Positions 31,347 through 39,239 of a DNA stretch of 51,871 nt are shown here, in pieces. Position 1 is the first letter of the stretch; each line of letters opens with the position of its first letter. Under the pieces are notes generated by a model, which saw nothing but the letters and a program-made list of their open reading frames with translations, did no database searches and had not been told where the DNA came from. The stretch is from Clostridia bacterium (GTDB lineage: Bacteria; Bacillota; Clostridia; Christensenellales; Aristaeellaceae). A program made the translations under genes and the position numbers. Location: assembly GCA_017512905.1 (NCBI GenBank), contig JAFWEL010000020.1, positions 1 through 51,871 on the forward strand. Direction: 5' to 3'.

Positions 31347-32678
31347 TTACTTGATCTCGACGCCCAGGGATTCCTGCGCCTCGGACCAGGCCTCGTTCCA
31401 CTCATTCATGATATCGTCGAAGGACTCGTCGCCGTTGAAGGCGTGCTCGACGATGGCCTGAACCTTGGTGTTGCCGCCGGCGTTCAGGGCCAGCTCGGAC
31501 TCGCTGTTCAGCTCGTTCAGCAGCGTCTCCTCGCCTTCCAGCGCGGGATCGTCCGCCACCATGTCGATGCCCTCGAAGGCCGCGTACAGCTCCGGATATT
31601 CGCCGCCCTTGTTGATCGGCAGGCCGCCCTCGCTGAAGGAGAAGCCGCTCTCGTGGGTCAGCCACTTCAGGTAGTACATGGAGGCCAGCTTCTCATCGTC
31701 GGAGGCCTGCACGTTGATGCCGAAATTGTAGTCGCCGCCGGCGGGGGCATACTGCTTGCCGTCCACGGTGATCGGGAACGCCATGTAGCCGATGTCCTCG
31801 GGCTTGTCGCCGGCCTGCTGCATCTGGGTGTAGGCCCAGCTGCCCAGCACCATGGTGGCGATCTCGCCGCGGTTCATCATGCCCTTGCAGCCTTCCCAGT
31901 CGGTGGTGGTGTAGTCCTCTTCGATCAGGCCGTTTGCCACCGCATCGTACAGGATCTTGTACACGGCATAGGGGCCGGTGCCATCGCCGCGGTCCGCGAA
32001 GGGATTCTCGGCATGGAGCAGATCCTGGTTCATGTAGGAAGCCTTGCCCGTGGCCGCAACGCCGATGTAGGCGTCCCAGGCGCCCATGGTCCAGCCCGCG
32101 GCGTAGTTGGTGTACAGCGGGATGGCACTCGTCTTCTCCTTCACCGCCTGCAGGGCCGCGATGAACTCATCGGGGGTCTTGGGCAGCTCGGTGATGCCGG
32201 CAGCCTCGAACACGGCCTTGTTGTACAGTACGCCCTGGGCGGCCGCGGTAGAGGGAATGCCGTAGCAGACGCCGTTCACGGACCAGCTGCTCATGAAGTT
32301 GTACTGGTTTTCCAGCGTGGCCAGGTCGCCCAGCGGCACGAAATAGTTGGGCAGCTCGTCCTTCTCGACGGTGGGGATGCCCATGATGGTCCAGTCGGTA
32401 TTGCCGACGCGCAGCAGGGAATTCTCGGCGTAGTCGGTAATCAGCTCGTACTCGATCTCAATGTTGGGATAGGTCTTCTGGAATTCCTTCACATAGCCAT
32501 CCAGCTTGTCAGGGATGTCGGTGCGGTGGTAGACGAAATGAATCTTCGCGGTCAGGTCGGTATTCTCGCCCAAAACGATCTGGTCGAATGTGGGCAGCGC
32601 ACTCTCGGCAACAGCCATCGCGCTGCATACGGACAACAGCATGACCAACGTCAGCATCAGAGCCAGAAACTTCTTCAT
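31347..32678 (-). CDS. Sugar ABC transporter solute-binding protein
   Basis: The 443-residue product is a family 1 (MalE-like) binding protein. It has a signal peptide (MKKFLALMLTLVMLLSVCSAMA, probable cleavage near residue 22-25) whose Cys17 lies in LSVC, which is not a good lipobox. The mature part has PTFDQIVLGENTDLTAKIHFVYH and the family features GVLYNKAVFEAAGI and MNRGEIATMVLGSWA. It is the first gene of the importer operon. The ATG at 32678 follows GAGGAGG. Ligand prediction rests on context: GH113, epimerase and esterase genes suggest beta-manno-oligosaccharides. Confidence 0.9.
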   Translation of the reverse strand: MKKFLALMLTLVMLLSVCSAMAVAESALPTFDQIVLGENTDLTAKIHFVYHRTDIPDKLDGYVKEFQKTYPNIEIEYELITDYAENSLLRVGNTDWTIMGIPTVEKDELPNYFVPLGDLATLENQYNFMSSWSVNGVCYGIPSTAAAQGVLYNKAVFEAAGITELPKTPDEFIAALQAVKEKTSAIPLYTNYAAGWTMGAWDAYIGVAATGKASYMNQDLLHAENPFADRGDGTGPYAVYKILYDAVANGLIEEDYTTTDWEGCKGMMNRGEIATMVLGSWAYTQMQQAGDKPEDIGYMAFPITVDGKQYAPAGGDYNFGINVQASDDEKLASMYYLKWLTHESGFSFSEGGLPINKGGEYPELYAAFEGIDMVADDPALEGEETLLNELNSESELALNAGGNTKVQAIVEHAFNGDESFDDIMNEWNEAWSEAQESLGVEIK

Positions 32679-32739
32679 TATGTGCAACCTCCTCAAAAAA
32701 ATTCTCTTCGCTTGCGCACTATCGCGCTCGGACATTTTT

Positions 32740-32768
32740 ATTATATAACATATTTCACCCCTTGTCAA
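32740..32768 (-). promoter_or_regulatory. Consensus promoter of the mannan transporter operon
   Basis: On the minus strand TTGACA (complement of 32763-32768) and TATAAT (complement of 32740-32745) are separated by exactly 17 bases, a perfect consensus. Upstream, GTAACTT is repeated at 32773-32779 and 32790-32796. Such a strong promoter suits LacI-type repression. Within the transcript start region, GCGC-N6-GCGC near 32714-32727 is a possible but weak operator. Confidence 0.82.
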
Positions 32769-32818
32769 TACTGTAACTTAATTATTTAGGTAACTTCTTT
32801 CACGATTTATTACATATA

Positions 32819-32869
32819 AGGGTGCCAATCCCCAGGCCGCGCATTGCGCGGCCTGGGGATTGGCACCCT
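32819..32869. terminator. Long palindrome after the lacI-type gene
   Basis: A perfect 25-base inverted repeat (32819-32843 with 32845-32869, one base between the arms) lies 18 bases beyond the regulator stop. It would form a very stable hairpin and probably ends the GH113-regulator transcript, though no long T run follows on the minus strand. It may also serve to insulate the neighbouring promoter. Confidence 0.65.
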
Positions 32870-32887
32870 GAGCCGTAACCACGATCT

Positions 32888-33946
32888 TCAATTGTCCTTC
32901 CCGATCCGGCCTTCCGGGCCGTTCATGCCCGTGGTCCTGCCACAGCGCTGGTGGGTATTCAAATCCATGACGGTATCCCGCTCCACAAACCAGCCTCCAA
33001 CCAATGTGCGCAGCGGGCCTTCAAGGCCCTCCCGCATACGGCTCCGAAGGCGGCGCACCGTCACCTGGGCCATTCGCTGCTGATCCACGGCATAGGTGGT
33101 CACCAGGCGGGCGTTCTTTCCGCAGACAAAATCATCAAATCCCACCACCGAAACATCCTCGGGGACGCTCAGCCCCCGCTTTTCCAGGGATGCGATAACC
33201 CGGTCGGCCAGCATATCGTTATTGCACACCAGCGCCGTGGGCATCCGGGCGGGGTAATCGAAATCATCATAGTATCTACCCGCGATGTCGCTGTCCGGGA
33301 TGACGCAGTCCGCGGGCACCGGCAGCTTCTCGTGCATCATCGCCCGCAGAAAACCGCTGTAGCGGTCCATGATGCTCGTCGTTCGATAGATATTGCCTAC
33401 AAAGCCGATTTGCCTGTGTCCATGCTCGATCAGGTAGCGGGTCAGCTGGTAGCTGCCAACCTGGCCATCGCTGACCACGGCGTCCACATCCGGCCCATCA
33501 CAGGTAAAATCCAGGAGCACCGTCGGCAAGCCTGTGCTCAGCACGTTTGATACATAATCGGACGTGAACTGGCCCAGCAGCACAAAGCCGGAAACCCGCT
33601 GGATGGTCATTGCGACCGGCATGGCCAGGCTCTCTTCGTCCTGGTCGGAGATGATCTCCAGCGCCCCGAGCATGTCAACCTCTGCCAATTCCTTCAGGAG
33701 CGCCCGGTAGAGCGACGCATAGAAAGATGGCGCGCTGAAAAAGCGATCCGCAATCAAAATGCCAATCACACGTCCCCCATCGTCCGGCTTCGGCGCGATG
33801 TATTGATAGCCCATCTTTTTGGCGGTTTCTATGATTTTCTCCCGAACAGCATCGCTGACGCCCTCTTTGCCGCCGAGCGCCTTGGATATCGTTACTGTAC
33901 TCACACCCAAGGCCGCGCCGATATCCCGCATCGTAACGTTCTTCAT
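32888..33946 (-). CDS. LacI-family transcriptional regulator
   Basis: The 352-residue product has an N-terminal helix-turn-helix (MRDIGAALGVSTVTISKALGG at about 6-26) and hinge, and a periplasmic-binding-protein-like effector domain with VVSDGQVGSYQLTRYLIEHGHRQIGFVGN and a late DDFVCG segment. It should repress the mannan transporter operon until an oligosaccharide inducer binds. The frame extends upstream to 34099, but the ATG at 33946 follows GGGGGAG and begins the DNA-binding domain. It is 35 bases downstream of the GH113-like gene in the same operon. Confidence 0.94.
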   Translation of the reverse strand: MKNVTMRDIGAALGVSTVTISKALGGKEGVSDAVREKIIETAKKMGYQYIAPKPDDGGRVIGILIADRFFSAPSFYASLYRALLKELAEVDMLGALEIISDQDEESLAMPVAMTIQRVSGFVLLGQFTSDYVSNVLSTGLPTVLLDFTCDGPDVDAVVSDGQVGSYQLTRYLIEHGHRQIGFVGNIYRTTSIMDRYSGFLRAMMHEKLPVPADCVIPDSDIAGRYYDDFDYPARMPTALVCNNDMLADRVIASLEKRGLSVPEDVSVVGFDDFVCGKNARLVTTYAVDQQRMAQVTVRRLRSRMREGLEGPLRTLVGGWFVERDTVMDLNTHQRCGRTTGMNGPEGRIGKDN

Positions 33947-33981
33947 CCCAACTCCCCCCAATTCGTTTGCCCCCACGCGGG

Positions 33982-34926
33982 CTACAGTCTTTCCGAAAAT
34001 TGCTTCAGCACATCGTTTGCCCGTTTGCCGTAGGTACAGTACCCATCCTGATCGGGCCCCGTCTCGGCAGGATACAGCCGGGTTGCAGGCCAGTCCCACC
34101 AGCCGACGCCCCTTATAAAGGGAAAGCGTTCAAGCGTTCGTATGAATGCGTCATACCATTCCGCCTGTTCCTCCTGGCTGCATTCTCCGCCATACGTCCA
34201 GTCATTGGGCCTGTACTTGCTCTGCTTTCGCGCAGGGCAGCCGCATTCCATGAACATGAAGGGTCTGTCCGCCGCCTCCGCGACCCGCTGGATGCGCTCA
34301 AAGTTGTCGTCCATCTCCCCCATTGGATAATATCCCGAGGATGATATAATATCCAATGCGTCCCACCAGACCACCCGATCCTCCTGGTACTTGTCGCAGT
34401 TATAGGTGACAGGGCCGTGATAGTGCTGCCGAACCCTGTCAACCAGCCTGCGCCATTCCTGTTCCCTATGGTCGGTACCCACCATCTCGCAGCCAATGCA
34501 GAGCATATCCGCGTGGCTCTGCTCCGCCATGTCTGCAACCCGGCAGACGTGTTCATTCCACGATGCAAACCAATCCTCCCAGCCCGGCTCCACGGGAACA
34601 GGCTGGTCAAAGAAGTGTATATAGGCCCGCCAATACCCATCACGGCAGTTCACCATTGCCTTCAGGATCAGCTTAAGGTCCAGCTCCCGGGCATATTCAG
34701 AAACCGCGTGCACATCCGCCGCGTCCATTACATCCGGGCCCCGGGAATCGATCTGAGTGGAATAGGTGTGGTCCTGCCACGCGCAGACCGGCAGGATGAT
34801 TGCGTTACACCCGGTTGTGCGCACCAGCTCACGCAGCGACCAGCGCCACGCCGTTCCTCGCGTAAAGCCTCTCTTTTCGCAAAATCCATAGGTATAAGCA
34901 TTGAGAAACGTATCGTCCAAAATCAT
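33982..34926 (-). CDS. GH113-like beta-mannanase/mannosidase
   Basis: The 314-residue product has no signal peptide and looks like a single TIM-barrel hydrolase. The segment LCIGCEMVGTDH (acid/base Glu candidate near residue 145) and FMFMECGCPAR (nucleophile candidate near residue 225), followed by PNDW, resemble the two catalytic strands of GH113 beta-mannanases. The early part AIILPVCAWQDHTYSTQI also fits. It would cut imported manno-oligosaccharides inside the cell. The neighbouring cellobiose 2-epimerase and CE2-like esterase support this. The ATG at 34926 follows GGAGGCGGGG. The family call is by eye, and another clan-A hydrolase family is possible. Confidence 0.75.
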   Translation of the reverse strand: MILDDTFLNAYTYGFCEKRGFTRGTAWRWSLRELVRTTGCNAIILPVCAWQDHTYSTQIDSRGPDVMDAADVHAVSEYARELDLKLILKAMVNCRDGYWRAYIHFFDQPVPVEPGWEDWFASWNEHVCRVADMAEQSHADMLCIGCEMVGTDHREQEWRRLVDRVRQHYHGPVTYNCDKYQEDRVVWWDALDIISSSGYYPMGEMDDNFERIQRVAEAADRPFMFMECGCPARKQSKYRPNDWTYGGECSQEEQAEWYDAFIRTLERFPFIRGVGWWDWPATRLYPAETGPDQDGYCTYGKRANDVLKQFSERL

Positions 34927-35179
34927 ATCTGCCCCGCCTCCCTCAATAATGCCTTGAATCTGTCCGACTGCCGGGAACGCCAGTGAGTAGGTCTGCAGCG
35001 CGTCAACATAAAAGAATACCGCATTAAGATGGTCAGCCGGCGAGCCATTTTATAACGCGCCTGCGGGCTTCGCGTCTTACTGACAATAATGCGACCTGTT
35101 CCCTGTAGCGTACTAAATATTCTACCCAACGCCCCGAAAACCCTTTATTTTCAAGTCGGCGCAAATCCCAAAACAGGAA

Positions 35180-35271
35180 AAAACCCCGAATGCCGTAGCA
35201 GCATCGGGGTTTTGTGGCTCTTTTAGCACTTGGAGAACTGGGGTGCGCGACGGGCGGCCTTCAGGCCGTAC
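35180..35271 (-). pseudogene. Displaced 3' end of rpsI with its terminator
   Basis: This segment aligns without gaps to 41488-41579, the last codons and terminator of the intact rpsI gene, with about 82 of 92 bases identical by eye. On the minus strand it still reads [16 protein letters not shown] and a TAA, against [16 protein letters not shown] and TAA in the real gene. A 27-base block (35245-35271 and 41553-41579) is identical. The terminator stem AAAACCCCGA/TCGGGGTTTT is also kept (35180-35189, 35204-35213). It is best explained as the original gene end displaced by an element that integrated in the rpsI 3' end. Confidence 0.85.
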
Positions 35272-35481
35272 GTGACTGGCATCGAACGCCAGAACCCCTG
35301 GTATTACAGGCTTTTCGAGCCATACGGGAATTTTTCCCCAGTATTTAACCACCTGTCGGAAGCCCCGATACGAAGTCGTCAATGCTCATCCGGCTGGGAT
35401 GTAGTCGCAACAGCCTCACCGTTTGCAGAAGCGGCGTCCACAACAACCAGCAGTTGTTCTGGTTTAATATAGGTGCTACAA

Positions 35482-35517
35482 GCGAGCTCATCAGAAATGA
35501 TGAGTTTGCTTTTCTTT
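35482..35517 (+). terminator. GAAA-tetraloop terminator in the island's left end
   Basis: GCGAGCTCATCA (35482-35493) and TGATGAGTTTGC (35498-35509) pair, with two G-T wobbles, around a GAAA loop, and TTTTCTTT follows. It looks functional but no intact gene precedes it, suggesting that an upstream gene has been lost. Confidence 0.6.
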
Positions 35518-35708
35518 ATGCAAAACCCGGCCCATTGCTGCCCTCATCCCCTGTATTCCGCAGGAAAACACGGTTGGACCTGCAAAATGGGCCAGGTTCT
35601 ATTTGGGAGTTATCCGATTTAGTTACCTTGGGATTCGATTTCCCGTGATATTCCCGGATTGATCGTGTACCGCGCGTACGGCGTGTAATCCGTGTAATTC
35701 GTGTAATC

Positions 35709-35744
35709 ATAGGCCCAGAGATCAGCGATCATCCCTGGGCCTAT
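35709..35744. terminator. Hairpin upstream of the SnoaL-like gene
   Basis: ATAGGCCCAG (35709-35718) pairs perfectly with CTGGGCCTAT (35735-35744), followed by TTGCTTC. It is a probable terminator or insulator before the island operon promoter. Confidence 0.5.
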
Positions 35745-35877
35745 TTGCTTCTATTCCCTATTTCATTTCACATAGTAAAGGGTACCACCGGCGTTCAGGT
35801 AATCCCGCTCGCTTACGGTGTTGGCCTCAACCCAATGGGCCAACGAAACATTCCCTTATAAAGTTTTGATGCAACTA

Positions 35878-35906
35878 TTGACATTACATCACGCGCGTGT
35901 TATCAT
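35878..35906 (+). promoter_or_regulatory. Promoter of the island redox operon
   Basis: TTGACA (35878-35883) and TATCAT (35901-35906) are exactly 17 bases apart. The spacer contains the palindrome ACGCGCGT. The octamer TTACATCA occurs at 35884-35891 and again at 35933-35940, bracketing the start point, and could be an operator for the Rrf2-type regulator encoded downstream; that link is inferred. Confidence 0.7.
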
Positions 35907-35963
35907 GCAATCACAAGATGAAATCATCGTGGTTACATCAAATTCATTGAGGAGGTCACTGCA

Positions 35964-36737
35964 ATGACAAACAAGGAAAAAGCACTCGCTCTTATCAATA
36001 CCTTTGCGACCGGAGATACTGCCCAGGCCAAGACGCTGCTGGCGGATGACTACATTCAGCACAACCTTGCCTACGGCACTGGCGCGGACGCCTTCGTTGG
36101 CAGTGTGGCCTACCTCGCCTCTGCGCCTGTCAAGACCACCGTTCAGAACATCCGCGCCTTTGAGGATGGCGACAAGGTGTTCCTGCAGACCGTGTACAAC
36201 TTCGCCGGTATAGGCGAACAGGTTGCCTTCGACATCTTCCGCTTTGATGACAACGGCAGGATTGCCGAGCATTGGGACAACATCGCCGCGAAGGCCGCTC
36301 CGAACCCCTCCAGCCATACGCAGATTGATGGCTACGAGACCCTCAAAGATCTGGACAAGACCGAAGCCAACCGCCAGCTGGTCAGGGATTTCCTGGTGGA
36401 TGTGATGCAGGGCCAGCATCCGGAAAAGACGCCGGAATACTTTGATGGTGACGCCTACATCCACCACAACACGGGCATTGCGGACGGACTGTCCGGCCTG
36501 GGCGCGGCTCTGGCTGCCCTGGCGGAGCAGGGAATCCAGATGATCTATACCACCGTGCACCAGGTGCTTGCCCAAGGTAACTTCGTGCTTGCCGTTTCCG
36601 AGGGCACCTTTGGTGGTGCGCCTACCAGCTACTATGATCTGTGGCGTGTCGAGAATGGCAGGATTGCGGAACATTGGGATGTGATGGAGACCATCGCCGC
36701 GAAAGAGACCTGGCAAAACCAGAATGGAAAGTTCTGA
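35964..36737 (+). CDS. Double SnoaL/NTF2-like protein
   Basis: The 257-residue product consists of two related domains of the SnoaL-like/NTF2 fold, about 1-125 and 130-250. Each ends with a similar strand pattern (FDIFRFDDNGRIAEHWDNI and YDLWRVENGRIAEHWDVME), and each has an early helix with LLADDYIQHN or FDGDAYIHHN. Proteins of this group include small isomerases, cyclases and stress-induced proteins of unknown activity; no function is assigned. The ATG at 35964 follows GAGGAGG. It is the first gene after the island promoter. Internal duplication gives a fused dimer in place of the usual separate subunits. Confidence 0.88.
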   Translation: MTNKEKALALINTFATGDTAQAKTLLADDYIQHNLAYGTGADAFVGSVAYLASAPVKTTVQNIRAFEDGDKVFLQTVYNFAGIGEQVAFDIFRFDDNGRIAEHWDNIAAKAAPNPSSHTQIDGYETLKDLDKTEANRQLVRDFLVDVMQGQHPEKTPEYFDGDAYIHHNTGIADGLSGLGAALAALAEQGIQMIYTTVHQVLAQGNFVLAVSEGTFGGAPTSYYDLWRVENGRIAEHWDVMETIAAKETWQNQNGKF

Positions 36738-36774
36738 TCCACAAACAACAACGATTTCTTAGGAGGATAAAACC

Positions 36775-37575
36775 ATGAAAAAACTGCTCACTATTGTCCT
36801 GGCCGTCCTGATGATGATGACCACAATGACCACTTTTGCCGAGGAAGGAACGAACATGAACTGGGCTTATGGCGCAATGCCGCTGAACAATGGAAACGTG
36901 GGAACGATCTACTACACCGCCGCTTACTATGAGCTGGAAGGCATCATCAATCCCACCAATCCCGAGTACGCTCCTTACACTGCTGAGGAAATCGCTGCAA
37001 TCGTTTCCGCTGCCGCCCAAGGTGCCGAGGGCTATCGCTTCGACGTGCCTGCCGAAGCGCTGATTGGCATGACCGTCGCCGATACCGATACCATCTTCTG
37101 GTATGATGCCGAAAATGCCGCCGCCATCACCGGCCACGCCGATCCGCTGACCATGGATGCAGAAACCGGCGCCTTCGTCACAGCCGAGGGCGAGGCTGTT
37201 GCCACTCCCATCACGCTGTGGGCTTATGGCGCGATGCCGCTGAACAACGGAAACGTGGGAACGATCTACTATACCACCGCTTACTATGAACTGGAAGGCA
37301 TCGTGAATCCAACCAACCCCGAGTATGCTCCTTACACCGCCGAGGAAATCGCTACCATCGTTGACGGTGCCGTTGAGGGTGCCGAGGGCTATCGCTTCGA
37401 CATACCTGCCGGTGCGCTGGTCGGTATGACCGTCGCAGATACCGACACCATTTTCTGGTATGACACTGAAAACGCTGCAGCCATCACCGGCCACGCCGAT
37501 CCGCTGACAATGGATGATGAAACTGGAGCATTTGTAACTGCGGAAGGCGAAACCGTTGCGTCTCCCATGAATTGA
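36775..37575 (+). CDS. Secreted protein with two tandem 119-residue repeats, function unknown
   Basis: The 266-residue product has a signal peptide (MKKLLTIVLAVLMMMTTMTTFAEE, cleavage near residue 22) and two repeats. Each begins WAYGAMPLNNGNVGTIYYT and contains YYELEGI, NPTNPEYAPYTAEEIA and ADTDTIFWYD. I do not recognise the family. The repeats are rich in Tyr, Ala and acidic residues and contain no Cys, so it may bind a ligand or surface. The ATG at 36775 follows TAGGAGG, 37 bases after the preceding gene, so the two are co-transcribed. A promoter for the next gene lies across its stop codon. Confidence 0.85.
   Translation: MKKLLTIVLAVLMMMTTMTTFAEEGTNMNWAYGAMPLNNGNVGTIYYTAAYYELEGIINPTNPEYAPYTAEEIAAIVSAAAQGAEGYRFDVPAEALIGMTVADTDTIFWYDAENAAAITGHADPLTMDAETGAFVTAEGEAVATPITLWAYGAMPLNNGNVGTIYYTTAYYELEGIVNPTNPEYAPYTAEEIATIVDGAVEGAEGYRFDIPAGALVGMTVADTDTIFWYDTENAAAITGHADPLTMDDETGAFVTAEGETVASPMN
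36862..37572 (+). repeat. Tandem 357-bp duplication inside the secreted protein gene
   Basis: Copy 1 runs 36862-37218 and copy 2 from 37219 to about 37572. The period of 357 bases keeps the frame. Long runs, such as the first 30 bases of each copy, are nearly identical at the DNA level, pointing to recent duplication. Confidence 0.85.
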
Positions 37576-37584
37576 TGGTATAAT
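37556..37584 (+). promoter_or_regulatory. Possible promoter of the Rrf2-type gene
   Basis: TTGCGT (37556-37561) and TATAAT (37579-37584) are 17 bases apart, the -35 box being weak and lying inside the preceding gene. It could drive the regulator and downstream redox genes separately. Confidence 0.5.
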
Positions 37585-37641
37585 GGGGACGCGGCAAAAT
37601 ATAAACCGCCGGGATGATGGCAGGTATCTGGAGGTGAGAGA

Positions 37642-38082
37642 ATGCAGATTTCAAGCAGGTTCACCATTGCGCTGCATATCTTTGCCTGTGTGGATGTTTT
37701 CAAGGATGAATATAAAGTCACCAGCGATTTTCTCGCGGGCAGCATCAACACGAATCCTGTGATTATCCGGAAAATCCTCTCCCAACTCAAAAGTGCTGGG
37801 CTGATCACGGTGGCCCGGGGAACGGGCGGCATTACCGTGAACAAGCCGCTGGATGAGATCACCTTCTATGACGTTTACCAGGCCATTGAGCCAGTAGAAA
37901 ATGGAAGCCTTTTCCATTTCCACGACGCGCCAAATCCCGCCTGCCCGGTAGGCCGCAACATCCACGCATTGCTGGACGATAAGCTGTCAGCCATTCAAAA
38001 AGCGATGGAGGATGAAATGCGAAGATATTCCCTGGTGGAAATCCATACGGGGATACAGGAACTGCTGGCACAAGAATCATAA
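37642..38082 (+). CDS. Rrf2-family transcriptional regulator (YwnA/HypR-like)
   Basis: The 146-residue product has an N-terminal winged helix (about 1-75, MQISSRFTIALHIFACVDVF and VIIRKILSQLKSAGLITVARG) and a C-terminal dimerisation helix. It lacks the three-cysteine cluster of iron-sulfur Rrf2 proteins (IscR, NsrR); only C15 and a Cys in NPACPVG are present. This fits thiol-sensing members of the YwnA/HypR type. It likely controls the flanking island genes in response to oxidative or electrophile stress; this is inferred from family and neighbours. The ATG follows GGAGGTGAG. Confidence 0.92.
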   Translation: MQISSRFTIALHIFACVDVFKDEYKVTSDFLAGSINTNPVIIRKILSQLKSAGLITVARGTGGITVNKPLDEITFYDVYQAIEPVENGSLFHFHDAPNPACPVGRNIHALLDDKLSAIQKAMEDEMRRYSLVEIHTGIQELLAQES

Positions 38083-38134
38083 GGCACGGGTTCCGGTGCG
38101 GCTGTCATCGGAGCCTTTTATGAAGGGAGAACGG

Positions 38135-38758
38135 ATGATGGAGACAAAGGATTACCTCGCCTATGTGGTCGATCAAATCCACACGACCATTGTGGCGACG
38201 GTGGATGATGACGGGCTCCCGGTCACAGCGGCCATTGATATGATGGACAGTGATGACAACAGCCTGTACTTTCTTACCGCGAAGGGTAAGGGATTTTACG
38301 AACGCCTGGCCAAACGGGGATTCCTCGCATTCACTGCGTTAAAGGGTGAAGATACCATGTCCAGCGTGGCCGTTTCCATTCGGGGTAAGGTGCGTGAATT
38401 GGGCTATGGGAAGATCCCGGAATTTCTCAAAAAGAATCCCTATATGCTCAAGATCTATCCCACCGAGCAGGCCAGGCAGGTACTGACCGCATTCCAAATC
38501 TATGAAGGGACGGGAGAATGGTTCGACCTGTCCAAAAGGCCGATTGAGCGCGCGTCCTTTGCCTTCGGCGGCATGAAGAAAAAGGCCGAAGGCTACTTTA
38601 TCACAGATGCCTGTATCGGGTGCGGGAACTGTGTCTCCGTCTGCCCGCAGGATTGCATTGCAAGGGATCACATTCCTTTCCTGATCGAGCAGGCACATTG
38701 CCTGCATTGTGGGAACTGCCTGGAGGCATGTCCCATGGGTGCTATAGAAAAAAGATAG
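38135..38758 (+). CDS. Pyridoxamine-phosphate-oxidase-like flavoprotein with 2[4Fe-4S] ferredoxin
   Basis: The 207-residue product joins an FMN-binding split-barrel domain (about 1-130, HTTIVATVDDDGLPVTAAID and GRGKF-like strands) to a C-terminal ferredoxin with two clusters (CIGCGNCVSVCP and CLHCGNCLEACP). It is probably an FMN-dependent reductase or electron-transfer protein; the substrate is unknown. The frame extends upstream to 38012 inside the Rrf2 gene, but the ATG at 38135 follows AGGGAG at normal distance. It is 52 bases after the Rrf2-type gene, in the same direction. Confidence 0.88.
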   Translation: MMETKDYLAYVVDQIHTTIVATVDDDGLPVTAAIDMMDSDDNSLYFLTAKGKGFYERLAKRGFLAFTALKGEDTMSSVAVSIRGKVRELGYGKIPEFLKKNPYMLKIYPTEQARQVLTAFQIYEGTGEWFDLSKRPIERASFAFGGMKKKAEGYFITDACIGCGNCVSVCPQDCIARDHIPFLIEQAHCLHCGNCLEACPMGAIEKR

Positions 38759-38933
38759 GATATAGGATTACGAAGGACAACCACAACCGGCATCGCGTCG
38801 GGATCGTGGTTGTCCATCCCGGCAACAATACGCCTTTGATGAACCGTATCCGGGCATCGGTGATTCATTCCCCAGACCATGTAATCAATGCGGCGAGATA
38901 ACACCGCACAGCAGTGTTCTCACCAGAAAAGCA

Positions 38934-39239
38934 ATGGCAGAGCTGCGGGCAGCGGAAGAGGAAGCCACCCTGCGTCAAGAAATTGTCGAAAAGTGTGAAC
39001 GGATGGGTTTTGCGTGTCGTTTCGTTTACGAGTCTGTGGTCATCTCAACGCCTGTTTCATCCTGGCAGTTTGATTACCACAGGCGTTTGAAAACCCTTCG
39101 TCATGAGAGTACTATCAAGGTGAATTTCAAAACGGGCGATCCTGCCTTCACCCACGAGCAATTCCGGGACAGGAAAATGAGCAACGGCGAGATGATTGAT
39201 TACATCGGCGCGCACGATGCATGGAGGGCAGAACAGTGA
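38934..39239 (+). CDS. Small protein coupled to the Sir2 gene, function unknown
   Basis: The 101-residue product begins with an acidic helix (MAELRAAEEEATLRQEIVEKCERMG) and continues with strands such as RFVYESVVISTPVSSWQFDYH. It has many His, Arg and Glu residues, no signal peptide and no membrane helix. I do not recognise a family. Its TGA overlaps the GTG start of the Sir2 gene (GTGA at 39236-39239), which implies coupled synthesis and perhaps a shared role. The start is uncertain, because no strong ribosome binding site precedes the ATG and earlier in-frame sequence is not obviously coding. It could also be the surviving end of a longer gene. Confidence 0.65.
   Translation: MAELRAAEEEATLRQEIVEKCERMGFACRFVYESVVISTPVSSWQFDYHRRLKTLRHESTIKVNFKTGDPAFTHEQFRDRKMSNGEMIDYIGAHDAWRAEQ

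Larger units (their letters stand above)
34927..35963. other. Intergenic and relic region at the left edge of the island
   Basis: This kilobase holds no convincing gene. It contains the rpsI 3'-end relic (35180-35271) and two hairpins (35482-35517 and 35709-35744). Three consecutive copies of a GTGTAAT-containing 9-base unit lie near 35682-35708. Short frames such as those in 35122-35382 and 35382-35648 lack ribosome binding sites and known domains. Sequence between 35272 and 35480 may be the decayed end of a lost gene, since a terminator follows it. Confidence 0.5.

Noticed and set aside
35382..35648. An 88-codon frame at the left of the island
   Set aside because: It has no ribosome binding site or recognisable domain, and a terminator-like hairpin lies inside it.
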